Shown here: positions 7,442 to 15,408 of the stretch, one piece after another
How positions within the stretch are numbered: the first letter of the stretch is position 1
Layout: the number at the start of each line of letters is the position of its first letter
From: Bin87 sp034423115
GTDB taxonomy: Bacteria > Chloroflexota > Dehalococcoidia > Lucifugimonadales > UBA3495
Reading direction: 5' to 3'
Length of the DNA: 64,000 nt
NCBI GenBank assembly: GCA_034423115.1
Contig: DAOUJD010000043.1
Coordinates: 1 to 64,000, forward strand
Translations under genes and position numbers: made by a program
The notes under the pieces: generated by a model
Seen by the model: only the letters and a program-made list of their open reading frames with translations
Databases searched by the model: none
What the model was told of the DNA's origin: nothing

Positions 7442-9028
7442 ATGGCGATAACCCCGACAAAGGTCGTAACCGTCGCGCAGATGCAAGCGTTGGAGGCGGC
7501 GTCCGAGCGGTTGGGGGTGAGCACCGATACGTTGATGGAGAATGCCGGTCTGGCCTGCGCTGTGTTTGTCCGCAAACACATGGGTGGAGCGGCGGGGCGA
7601 AGCGTACTGTTGTTGATCGGGCCGGGAAACAATGGAGCGGATGGTCTGGTGATCGCCCGGCATCTTCGGCGCTGGGGAGCCGAGGTGTGCTGCTACGTGG
7701 TTCGCGGACGCCCGGCGTACGACCCGAAAATGGCGGACGCGCTGACGTACGGCGTGGGCGTCGTGCATGCCGAATATGACCTAGGCTTTCACGGTTTGAG
7801 GAGTTGGCTTTCCCGTTCATCGGTTGTGGTCGATGCGATTTTGGGAGCCGGACGCTATCGACCACTTGAGGGACCGGTGGGGCAGGTGGTTGAAACGGTT
7901 AACAGACACAAAACTGATGCTGCAGAGCGCACGGTCGTCAGCATAGACCTACCGACCGGCGTGAATCCAGATACCAGTGAGGTGGATGACAACGCTCTGG
8001 TTGCGGACTTATCGCTCGCGCTCTGTTATCCCAAGTTGGGGATCGCCAACTTTCCGGGCGCGGCATGGGCAGGTCGGATCGTTGTGCTGGATGTGGGGTT
8101 GCACCCCAAGGCACCGGACGGGTTTGACCTGCCCGTCGAATGGATGTCCCGAGCGGCTGCTGGGGTTTTGCTGCCTAAAAGGTCGCTTGATTCACATAAG
8201 GGGACGTATGGCCACCTGTTGATTGTGGCCGGGTCTAAGAATTTTGTGGGGGCATCGGTGCTCGCAGCTATGGCGGCGCACCGTGTCGGCGCGGGGTTGG
8301 TCACTTTGGCGACACCAGCTTCCGTTTATCCGATGGTGGCATCAAAGCTTACCGAAACCATACATTTCCCTTTGCCTGAGGATGTGGATGGTCGAGTGGA
8401 TGCGTCTGCGGCAGCGATGATTCGGGACCGGATCGGCGGATACTCCGCGTTGGCGGTCGGATGCGGATTGGGCTGGTCGGACGGCACGGCGGATTTCATG
8501 GACCGACTGCTGTTGAGCGGGAACGACCGCGCCACCCTGCCGGTCGTGATAGATGCCGATGGATTGAACTGCCTTTCAAGTTGCGACAACTGGTCTGACC
8601 GCCTGCAGGCAGATGCGGTGCTGACCCCACACCCGGGCGAAATGGCGACTCTCTCAGAGCGATCTACGGCAGAGATCCAATCGGACAGGTTGGCGACGGC
8701 CCAAGAGTCCGCAGCACGATGGAGGCAGACGGTGTTTCTGAAGGGAGCACACAGCGTAGTTGCCTCGCCGGATTCCCGAGCAACGGTTTTGCCGTTCGCG
8801 AATCCTGCGCTAGCGGCCGGAGGCACGGGCGACGTGCTTACCGGTATGATCGGAGGCTTCTTGGCGCAAGGATTGAAGCCGTACGACGCGGCCCGACTCG
8901 GCGGTTTCCTGCACGGGAAGGCAGGTGATGAGGTCCGGGCAGAGATGGGTGTCGCCGGGGTGGTAGCGACGGATTTGTTGCACCGCATTCCTCGGTTGAT
9001 GGATGGACTGCGGACTTCCGGGCGATAA
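7442..9028 (+). CDS. nnrE-nnrD: Bifunctional NAD(P)H-hydrate epimerase / ADP- or ATP-dependent dehydratase
   Basis: This enzyme repairs hydrated NAD(P)H: the N-terminal YjeF-N domain (about residues 1-220) epimerises R- to S-NAD(P)HX, and the C-terminal ribokinase-like YjeF-C domain (about 230-528) dehydrates the S form using a nucleotide. The N-domain shows LLLIGPGNNGADGLVIARHL (written here as its family signature NNGADG). The C-domain shows GTYGHLLIVAG, AHRVGAGLVTLA, DADGLNCLS, LTPHPGEMA and GGTGDVLTGMIGGFLAQG, so both domains look active. The 528-residue length is normal for the fused form. Confidence 0.93.
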   Translation: MAITPTKVVTVAQMQALEAASERLGVSTDTLMENAGLACAVFVRKHMGGAAGRSVLLLIGPGNNGADGLVIARHLRRWGAEVCCYVVRGRPAYDPKMADALTYGVGVVHAEYDLGFHGLRSWLSRSSVVVDAILGAGRYRPLEGPVGQVVETVNRHKTDAAERTVVSIDLPTGVNPDTSEVDDNALVADLSLALCYPKLGIANFPGAAWAGRIVVLDVGLHPKAPDGFDLPVEWMSRAAAGVLLPKRSLDSHKGTYGHLLIVAGSKNFVGASVLAAMAAHRVGAGLVTLATPASVYPMVASKLTETIHFPLPEDVDGRVDASAAAMIRDRIGGYSALAVGCGLGWSDGTADFMDRLLLSGNDRATLPVVIDADGLNCLSSCDNWSDRLQADAVLTPHPGEMATLSERSTAEIQSDRLATAQESAARWRQTVFLKGAHSVVASPDSRATVLPFANPALAAGGTGDVLTGMIGGFLAQGLKPYDAARLGGFLHGKAGDEVRAEMGVAGVVATDLLHRIPRLMDGLRTSGR

Positions 9029-9041
9029 GGCCGAATAGCAG

Positions 9042-9464
9042 ATGGCGCTGAACGAGGTGCAGGTCGCGCTGCTGAACAGAACGCCGGTCGGACACTTGGC
9101 AACTGCTGATGGCGGCGGCCGGCCCTACGTGGTGCCGTTCTGTTTTGTTTGCGACGGCGGGCAGATATATTCTGTTCTGGACGCCAAGCCAAAAAGCACG
9201 GATTTGAGGCGTTTGCGGCGGGTTCGGAATATCCTGGAGAACCCTAGGGTTTCACTTGTGATCGACCACTACGAATCGGATTGGTCGAAACTCTGGTTCC
9301 TGTTGGTGCAGGGAACGGCCGAGTTGTTGGAGCCCGACGCCGAGCACGCTAATGCGCTGGTGCGACTGCGGGCGAAATACCCGCAATACCGGCAAATGGA
9401 CTTGGGCGAGAATCCGATGATCCGGATAACTCCTGACCGGGTCACGGGTTGGGGCGGAGGATAA
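9042..9464 (+). CDS. PPOX-class (probable F420-dependent) flavoprotein
   Basis: A 140-residue split-barrel protein of the pyridoxamine-5'-phosphate-oxidase-like family. It resembles the Rv0121-type probable F420-dependent subgroup: N-terminal LLNRTPVGHLATADGGGRPYVVPFCF, then KPKSTDLRRLRRVRNILENPRVSLVID, then a WFLLVQGTAEL strand. Such proteins bind FMN or F420 and reduce diverse substrates. It starts 13 bases after nnrED and is likely cotranscribed. An LLM flavoprotein at 21.4 kb is another member of the F420/FMN-rich repertoire. The cofactor is inferred only from family resemblance. Confidence 0.8.
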   Translation: MALNEVQVALLNRTPVGHLATADGGGRPYVVPFCFVCDGGQIYSVLDAKPKSTDLRRLRRVRNILENPRVSLVIDHYESDWSKLWFLLVQGTAELLEPDAEHANALVRLRAKYPQYRQMDLGENPMIRITPDRVTGWGGG

Positions 9465-9558
9465 AACGCCGCTCGAGCAGTGCCTTGACCCGATTCACCG
9501 CCGCCCCTAGAATGCCGGCAGCCATATCAATCTACGAGGATGGACCGACGAGGACGCA

Positions 9559-10272
9559 ATGACGCAGTTGGTATTCATTCACGGCCCCGGAGCCGGCGGT
9601 TGCGCCGACTCGTATGCCAACCAACTGCGGCACTATCCGGGGAGCCTGGCTCCGCATCTGCCTGGGCACCTTGATGGGACACCATGCAGCAGCGTGGAGA
9701 GATATACCGACTGGTTGCGGGGATGGCTGCACTCAAAGGGCCACGACCACGACTTAGTGCTGAGTGGGTTCACCTTGGGCGCGTGCATCGCCTTGCAATA
9801 CGCGCTGGACTATCCGGAGGAAGTCAAGGGTCTGGCGCTGATGACCATTGCGATGCGACCCAAGCAACGGCACCCGGGGGCTCTGCAGTTCCGGCTTGAC
9901 GCAGCCGACAACCCGGAAACGTACGAGAAATGGGTGGACATGATGGACGGCGTCATGCATTTTGTCGAGCCGGATTTGCGAGCGTCGCTCCTGCAAAGAC
10001 ATCGTGAGGTCGGGCCAGTGGCGCAATATCGAGACCTGGTGGTGATCGACCGGTTCGACGTGCGAGACCGGATCCACAGCTTGCAGACCCCGCTGCTGTT
10101 GATCCAGGGGGTGGACGACCCACTGGCGACAGGGGATTACGAAGAGGAAATTCACCGGGTGGTGCCCGGCTCGAAGCTGATCAAGATGAAGGATGCCGGC
10201 CATTTCCCGATGGTGGAAAAACCTGACGAATTCAATGATGCCCTGGACAGTTTCCTGTTGGAGATAGACTGA
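9559..10272 (+). CDS. Alpha/beta-hydrolase fold protein with Thr at the nucleophile elbow
   Basis: A 237-residue alpha/beta-hydrolase fold protein. The oxyanion loop FIHGPGAGG, a nucleophile-elbow strand, an acid in IQGVDDPLATG and the histidine in KDAGHFPMVEKP are all in the right order. The elbow, however, reads GFTLG (residues 70-74) where most family members have GxSxG, so Thr72 takes the place of the catalytic serine. Thr could still act as a nucleophile, or the protein may bind rather than hydrolyse. It lies between the PPOX and ThDP-enzyme genes, all in the same direction. Confidence 0.8.
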   Translation: MTQLVFIHGPGAGGCADSYANQLRHYPGSLAPHLPGHLDGTPCSSVERYTDWLRGWLHSKGHDHDLVLSGFTLGACIALQYALDYPEEVKGLALMTIAMRPKQRHPGALQFRLDAADNPETYEKWVDMMDGVMHFVEPDLRASLLQRHREVGPVAQYRDLVVIDRFDVRDRIHSLQTPLLLIQGVDDPLATGDYEEEIHRVVPGSKLIKMKDAGHFPMVEKPDEFNDALDSFLLEID

Positions 10273-10365
10273 GCTTTCTCATCGGCAGCAACCTATCGGG
10301 CAACAAGATTGACCCTTGCCGGAGCGCTGCGCTCTGGCGATAACCGAAACTGGAGGAACCAAACC

Positions 10366-12012
10366 GTGGACGGAGTGACCGCAGTAGCGAACGTACTGAA
10401 GATGGAAGGCGTGGATTGGATCGCAGTTATGCCTTCCAACCCGCTGATCGAAGCCGCCGCGATCGCGGGCATCCGCCCGGTGGTTTGCCGGCAGGAACGT
10501 ACCGGCGTGCACATGGCGGACGGGTTTTCCCGAGTGACCAACGGGAAGAAAACCGGTATTTTCCTGGCCCAGAATGGCCCCGGCGCTGAGAACGCGTTTG
10601 GCGGTGTAGCCCAAGCGTACGCCGACTCGGTGCCCATTCTGTTTTTGCCGGCGGGAGTCGCTCGGAATCGCGTTGGCGTGGAGCCCAACTTCCACCCGGT
10701 TCGGGCGTACGAATCGATCACGAAGTGGGCGGCGCACGTGAACTTCGCCGACCGGGTGCCAGAGTTGATGCGCCAGGCGTTCACCAAGCTGCGGTCGGGT
10801 AAGCCGGGGCCGGTGCTGCTGGAGATCCCGTCGGACCTGTCAGCGGACCACATCAGCGAGGAAGATTTCGACTACATCCCGCCGGTGCAGATGCGCGTCG
10901 CAGCGGACCCGGCTGCGGTAACGAGGGCAGCGCGTGGATTCCTGTCGGCGCAGAGGCCGGTGATCATCGCGGGGCAGGGCGTGCTGTACGCCGAAGCCAC
11001 CGACGAGTTGCTGGAACTAGCTGAGTTCCTTCAGATCCCGGTGCTAACCACGCTGGAGGGCAAGAGCGCATTTCCCGAAAACCACCCGCTATCCTTGGGA
11101 GTGGGCGGCTCCAGCCAGACCGGGCCGGTCCACCGATTCCTGACCAATGCCGACGTCGTGTTTGGGGCGGGGGTGAGTTTCACCAAGAGCAGCTTCACGG
11201 TCCCGATTCCTCCGGGTAAGACGCTGATCCACCTCACAAACGGGGACGGGGACATCAATAAGGACTACCGGACGGAGTACCCGATCCTGGGCGACGCCAA
11301 GTTGGCTTTGCGGCAGTTTATCGACGAGTTGAAGGCTCAGGGCGCACAACAACGTGCTCCCAACCATGAATTGGCGGGTGAGATAACCGCGAGTCGCGAG
11401 GCGTGGATGACGGAATGGATGCCCAGGTTGACCAGCGACGAGGTGCCGTTGAATCCGTACCGCGTGGTGTGGGACATCATGCACACGGTGGATCTGGACA
11501 ACACGATCGTTACGCACGAGTCGGGGAGCCCGCGCGAACAAGTTTCGCCCTTCTGGGAAGCCCGGGCGCCGCGCAGCTTCATCGGGTGGGGCAAGTCCAC
11601 CCAATTGGGCTACAGCCTGGGGTTGGCGATGGGCGCGAAGATGGCCGCGCCCGAGAAGATGGTAATCAACTTCATGGGGGATGCGGCGTTCGGGATGGTG
11701 GGACTGGACGTTGAGACAGCCGTGCGGGCCAATATTCCGATCACCACGGTAGTGATGAATAACTCCACGATGGCGATCTACCCGGACAGCCGGATTCCGA
11801 CGGCGGTGGAACGCTACGGTATAAAGGACCTGAGCGGCGATTTCTACCAAGTGGCGGTGGCACTGGGGGCGTACGCGGAACAGATCCTCACCCCAGATGA
11901 GATCAAGCCGGCGATGCAACGGGCCATGCAGGCCAATGCCGATGGACGTCCTGCACTGTTAGAATTCATCACCAAAGAAGAGGGGACGTTCTCGAAATTC
12001 CGGTTCGACTAG
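10366..12012 (+). CDS. Thiamine-diphosphate-dependent enzyme (acetolactate synthase-like)
   Basis: A 548-residue ThDP enzyme of the acetolactate synthase/oxalyl-CoA decarboxylase superfamily. The N-terminal PYR domain contains the cofactor-activating glutamate in RQERTGVHMADGFSR. The central domain follows at about 190-330. The C-terminal PP domain has the GDAAFGM ... NNSTM metal/diphosphate motif (GD-x24/27-NN type). The GTG at 10366 has GGAGG nine bases upstream and is a much better start than the TTG at 10309. No ilvN regulatory subunit is nearby, so it is probably not the biosynthetic acetolactate synthase; its substrate is unknown. Confidence 0.82.
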   Translation: MDGVTAVANVLKMEGVDWIAVMPSNPLIEAAAIAGIRPVVCRQERTGVHMADGFSRVTNGKKTGIFLAQNGPGAENAFGGVAQAYADSVPILFLPAGVARNRVGVEPNFHPVRAYESITKWAAHVNFADRVPELMRQAFTKLRSGKPGPVLLEIPSDLSADHISEEDFDYIPPVQMRVAADPAAVTRAARGFLSAQRPVIIAGQGVLYAEATDELLELAEFLQIPVLTTLEGKSAFPENHPLSLGVGGSSQTGPVHRFLTNADVVFGAGVSFTKSSFTVPIPPGKTLIHLTNGDGDINKDYRTEYPILGDAKLALRQFIDELKAQGAQQRAPNHELAGEITASREAWMTEWMPRLTSDEVPLNPYRVVWDIMHTVDLDNTIVTHESGSPREQVSPFWEARAPRSFIGWGKSTQLGYSLGLAMGAKMAAPEKMVINFMGDAAFGMVGLDVETAVRANIPITTVVMNNSTMAIYPDSRIPTAVERYGIKDLSGDFYQVAVALGAYAEQILTPDEIKPAMQRAMQANADGRPALLEFITKEEGTFSKFRFD

Positions 12013-12046
12013 GCTCGACAGTCCTTGGTCGAAACCCGTGCCTGTC

Positions 12047-12080
12047 AGGGGCGAATTCGTCATTCGCCCCTTTCGCTTTG
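12047..12080 (+). terminator. Intrinsic terminator after the ThDP enzyme
   Basis: A perfect 10-bp stem (AGGGGCGAAT at 12047-12056 and ATTCGCCCCT at 12062-12071) with a five-base loop, followed by TTCGCTTTG. It ends the transcription unit before the kinase gene. Confidence 0.75.
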
Positions 12081-12120
12081 AATCCATGCACTGCCAGTAC
12101 AGGGGAAAGGACATCTGAAC

Positions 12121-13230
12121 TTGGCTGACGTACTCAACATACCGGAGAATCAAGACGACATAACCGCCGAGTGGGTCCAACAGGCGTTGGCGCTCGGAGC
12201 CGGCTCGGATGTGCCACCGATACGAGGGGTCGTTATCGAAGAAATCGGAACGGGCATTGGGATGGTCGGCAGGTTGCTGAGGTGCCATCTCACTTATGCC
12301 GGCGGGACGGGTTCCGCTCCTCAGACCATGGTCATCAAGCTGCCCAGCCTGGACGACAATACCCGTCGGACGGCCCGGCAATTGCGGTTGTACCAGCGGG
12401 AGTACGATTTTTACCGGGCACTCGCACCGCACGTCCCGATGCGGTCGCCGGAGTTGTTGTACGGGGATTTTGATGAGGGCGACCATAATTTCGTCCTGAT
12501 GCTGGAGGATTTGGGACATTTGGATGCAGCGGATCAGGTCGACGGAGCCACCGAGGAGCAGGCAATGGTCGCGATACGAGCCGCCGCGCGAATACATGGC
12601 CGGTATTGGAGGCAAGTTGATCAGCCGCCCGTGTCCACCGTCCACGCTCCATCGACGCCAGAGCAGTATGCGATAGCCCAATCGGTGTACCAATTGAGCC
12701 TACCGCGTGCGTTTGAACTTCTGGGCAACTACTTTTCCGCCACGATGCGCGGTCTGGCGGAATCCTATGGGGCCCATCTGGCGGAACACTCTGCCCGGTT
12801 GGCGCGGCGGCCGCAGACGCTCATACACGGGGATTTCAGGCTGGACAATATGTTTTTCGATCCGGATGAGTTAGGGGATGTCGTGGTCGTGGACTGGCAG
12901 GTGAGTGGCGTGGGCAGCGGCCTGTACGATGTCGCGTACTTCCTGTCATCCAGCGTTACCACGGATATCAGGCGCAACATTGAACGCGAGGCGATCGAGA
13001 CATATACCGACATTGTCAGAAGCGTTACGAGCGGTGGCCCTATGTTCGATGAATGTTGGCGCTCTTATCGCGAGGCCATGCTGACCTGTTTTCGGGTGCC
13101 GATAATCGCCGGGGGACAACTGGACCTGAGCAGCGAACGCAGCCGGCAATTGGGGGCGGTGTTTTTGCAGCGCACCCTGACCGCCATCGACGATCTGGAT
13201 GCCGGTGAATTCCTTCCCGCCGACTCTTAG
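12121..13230 (+). CDS. Phosphotransferase family protein (aminoglycoside/ecdysteroid-kinase-like)
   Basis: A 369-residue small-molecule kinase with the protein-kinase-like fold. Seen are the ATP-lysine strand TMVIKLPS, the hinge LMLEDLG, the Brenner catalytic motif LIHGDFRLDNMFF, and the metal-binding DW in VVVDWQVSG. The spacing and the EDLGHLDAADQ hinge resemble the ecdysteroid kinase-like/CHK family more than true aminoglycoside phosphotransferases, so antibiotic resistance should not be inferred. The start is TTG, with GAAAGGA upstream at about 12102-12108. The substrate is unknown. Confidence 0.8.
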   Translation: MADVLNIPENQDDITAEWVQQALALGAGSDVPPIRGVVIEEIGTGIGMVGRLLRCHLTYAGGTGSAPQTMVIKLPSLDDNTRRTARQLRLYQREYDFYRALAPHVPMRSPELLYGDFDEGDHNFVLMLEDLGHLDAADQVDGATEEQAMVAIRAAARIHGRYWRQVDQPPVSTVHAPSTPEQYAIAQSVYQLSLPRAFELLGNYFSATMRGLAESYGAHLAEHSARLARRPQTLIHGDFRLDNMFFDPDELGDVVVVDWQVSGVGSGLYDVAYFLSSSVTTDIRRNIEREAIETYTDIVRSVTSGGPMFDECWRSYREAMLTCFRVPIIAGGQLDLSSERSRQLGAVFLQRTLTAIDDLDAGEFLPADS

Positions 13231-13338
13231 CGCGGCCAATTAAATTAGGTCAGTGTGGATCGGTGACATCCCGGCGTCGCTCCCCAGGCGCAGGCGGACA
13301 TACACTGCCTGGCGAAGTTGATTCCGTTGGGGTGCGAG

Positions 13339-14211
13339 ATGTTGACTAAAGGATCCTCGAACCAATCTGCTGCTGTGGAGGCGTTCTGGGCAGAGTTGGA
13401 TGAGATATTGGCTCCAGGTTCCTTGGAGCAGGTTGCTCGAACGGCAGAAGACGAACTATCGGATAGCGACCCAAATGGTGATGCGCACCCGCACGAAACC
13501 GAAAACGCCCGCAAGGTCTCATACCAACCGACCATCCTGGATATGCCAACGAAGGAACGTCCTAGGGAACGTTTACGAGAACACGGTCCGCGTTATTTGA
13601 ACAATGCGGAGCTGGTGGCCATCTTGCTGCGATCCGGGATACCGGGCGAAAACGCTATCAGCGTAGCGACGAGGATTCTTGCAGAGTTCGAGGGCCTGGC
13701 CGGGTTGGCGCGGGTTGGGTACGGCGAATTGTTTGAGCAACGCGGATTGAGCCACGCAAAGACGTGCGAGATACTGGCGGCGTTGGAATTGGGCCGACGT
13801 ATCGCGTCGTTGGCGCCTGAGGAGCGGGCATCAATCGGCTGCCCGCAGGATGCGGCCAATTTGTTAGCCGCCGAAATGTCGCTCCTGCCACAAGAGCATT
13901 TGGTGGTTCTGCTGCTGAACACCCGGAATCAAGTGGTGGCTAAGCGGCAGATCTATATGGGGACCGTGAACAGCAGCGTGGTGCGGCCGGCTGAAGTGTT
14001 GAGACCTGCGATTCGGGAAAACGCGCCGTCAATAATAGTGATCCACAACCATCCATCGGGCGACCCGACACCCAGCCCAGAGGACGTGGCGGTGACGCGG
14101 GATCTGGTAACCGCGGGAAAGCTGATGGACATTGAACTGCTTGACCATTTGGTGATAGGACTAGGCGGGCGGTTTGTCAGCCTGAAAGAGAGTAAGTTAG
14201 GGTTCGACTAA
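13339..14211 (+). CDS. radC: RadC-family JAB domain protein
   Basis: The 290-residue product has the RadC layout: a helix-hairpin-helix-like N-region (DMPTKERPRERLREHGPRYL, NNAELVAILLRSGIPG) and a C-terminal MPN domain whose zinc motif IHNHPSGDPTPSPEDVAVT is complete. Family members are linked historically to DNA repair, but biochemical function is uncertain. An extra acidic N-terminal extension of about 65 residues is unusual for the 220-residue family. The ATG at 13339 is preferred over a TTG at 13318, but an even later start cannot be excluded, since the conserved part only begins near residue 66. Confidence 0.88.
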   Translation: MLTKGSSNQSAAVEAFWAELDEILAPGSLEQVARTAEDELSDSDPNGDAHPHETENARKVSYQPTILDMPTKERPRERLREHGPRYLNNAELVAILLRSGIPGENAISVATRILAEFEGLAGLARVGYGELFEQRGLSHAKTCEILAALELGRRIASLAPEERASIGCPQDAANLLAAEMSLLPQEHLVVLLLNTRNQVVAKRQIYMGTVNSSVVRPAEVLRPAIRENAPSIIVIHNHPSGDPTPSPEDVAVTRDLVTAGKLMDIELLDHLVIGLGGRFVSLKESKLGFD

Positions 14212-14236
14212 CACTGACGGATTAGGAGACGGATCA

Positions 14237-14569
14237 ATGAGCGAATATTTCGTCGAAACGGAAGGGAGAGGATACAAGGAACTGGCGGAAGGCGCGCGGA
14301 CCCGAACATTCTGGGGCGCGCAGATGCTATTTTCCCTGGTGGAGGTGGAGGCGGGCGCCCTAGTGCCGCTGCACGCTCACCCACACGAACAAGGCGGGAT
14401 CATCGTGGAGGGCGAGCTGGAGATGGGGATCGGCGGCGAGGTGCGCGTCCTGAAACCCGGCGATATGTACATCATCCCGGGCGACGTTGAGCACTACGCG
14501 CAAGGGCAGGGGACCAAGGCCATCGCGTTGGACATATTCAGCCCGGTGCGCGAGGAGTTCAAGTACTAG
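14237..14569 (+). CDS. Cupin-domain protein
   Basis: A 110-residue single cupin. Motif 1 is VPLHAHPHEQGGIIVEGELEM (two His and Glu metal ligands) and motif 2 is PGDMYIIPGDVEHYAQ, so a metal-binding site is likely. The substrate or signal is unknown. AGGAG lies nine bases upstream of the ATG. The gene ends convergently on hemD; the two stop codons overlap within the palindrome CTAG at 14566-14569. Confidence 0.8.
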   Translation: MSEYFVETEGRGYKELAEGARTRTFWGAQMLFSLVEVEAGALVPLHAHPHEQGGIIVEGELEMGIGGEVRVLKPGDMYIIPGDVEHYAQGQGTKAIALDIFSPVREEFKY

Positions 14570-15390
14570 GGTTGGGAGTCGAAATACTCGGCAACAGCCA
14601 TGACCAAGTTTCCCATGTGGGGGTGATCCGGCTCGACGTCGACATTGATGCCCAACTCTACCAGCTTGCGGGTGCAGACTGGCCCAACGGATGCTACGGC
14701 GACGGTCCCGGCTAGAGTGTGTCGGAGGTCGTGCTCACGGCCGGCGGCTTCAGCTATGGCCAGCAGGTTGGGCACCTGGGGTCGGCTGGTGAAAGCCAGG
14801 GCGTCGACCTCCCCCTGCTCCATGCGATCCATAAGTTCCAAGACCGGTTGCGTGTCGTCTGGCAGACCCCAATCATATAGGGTTAGCTCATGGTAATCGG
14901 CGCCCTGTTCGCGCAGGTAGGTTGGCAACTCAGAGTCCGGGCCGCCGTAGCGTTGAAAGACGACCCGCTTCCCCTCCAGATTCAAACCGGCCATGGCGGC
15001 AGTCAGGTCTGACGAGGTGTACGGTTCCGGAGGCATGATATCGATGGGGATTTTGTGCCGCCGCAGGATTCGGCTAGGTTTGGGGCTTCGCGCCACCACC
15101 GTGATGTCGCGCAGTGCGTCCTCGAATTCTTGCAGCCGGCCCATAGCGTCCGCGATACCCATCATGGCGTTGGCGCCGACACCGGTGAGGAAGATCGCAG
15201 TATCGACGCGGCCTTTACAGACATCGGTAATGGCCTGCTGAACCTCTGGGCTGTCGGTCAGGTAGTGTTCCTGCAAAACCGGCGCGCCGACGGGTACGCC
15301 GCCGTGCCTACGAATGAGGCTGGCCATTTCGTCGGGCATTCGAGCCTCAACGAAGGCCAGCACTCTGCCGTTCAGGGATGCTGAAGCCAT
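14566..15390 (-). CDS. hemD: Uroporphyrinogen-III synthase
   Basis: HemD closes hydroxymethylbilane into uroporphyrinogen III, the branch point of haem, siroheme and cobalamin. The 274-residue protein shows the bilobed HemD pattern: an N-terminal FVEARMPDEMASLIRRHGG, IFLTGVGANAMMG, GKRVVFQRYGG at the domain switch, and LAFTSRPQVPNLL with VASVGPVCTRKLVELGI near the end. It lies directly downstream of the siroheme-dependent reductase on the same strand (18-base gap). This fits co-expression of the enzyme with its cofactor pathway. cysG/sirohydrochlorin genes are not in the window. Confidence 0.85.
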   Translation of the reverse strand: MASASLNGRVLAFVEARMPDEMASLIRRHGGVPVGAPVLQEHYLTDSPEVQQAITDVCKGRVDTAIFLTGVGANAMMGIADAMGRLQEFEDALRDITVVARSPKPSRILRRHKIPIDIMPPEPYTSSDLTAAMAGLNLEGKRVVFQRYGGPDSELPTYLREQGADYHELTLYDWGLPDDTQPVLELMDRMEQGEVDALAFTSRPQVPNLLAIAEAAGREHDLRHTLAGTVAVASVGPVCTRKLVELGINVDVEPDHPHMGNLVMAVAEYFDSQP

Positions 15391-15408
15391 CGCTCGGAGG
15401 TGGGGCAG

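Noticed and set aside
12121..13230. Aminoglycoside resistance gene
   Set aside because: Kinase motifs are present, but the hinge and overall pattern fit the wider ecdysteroid/CHK kinase-like group; no resistance context is seen.
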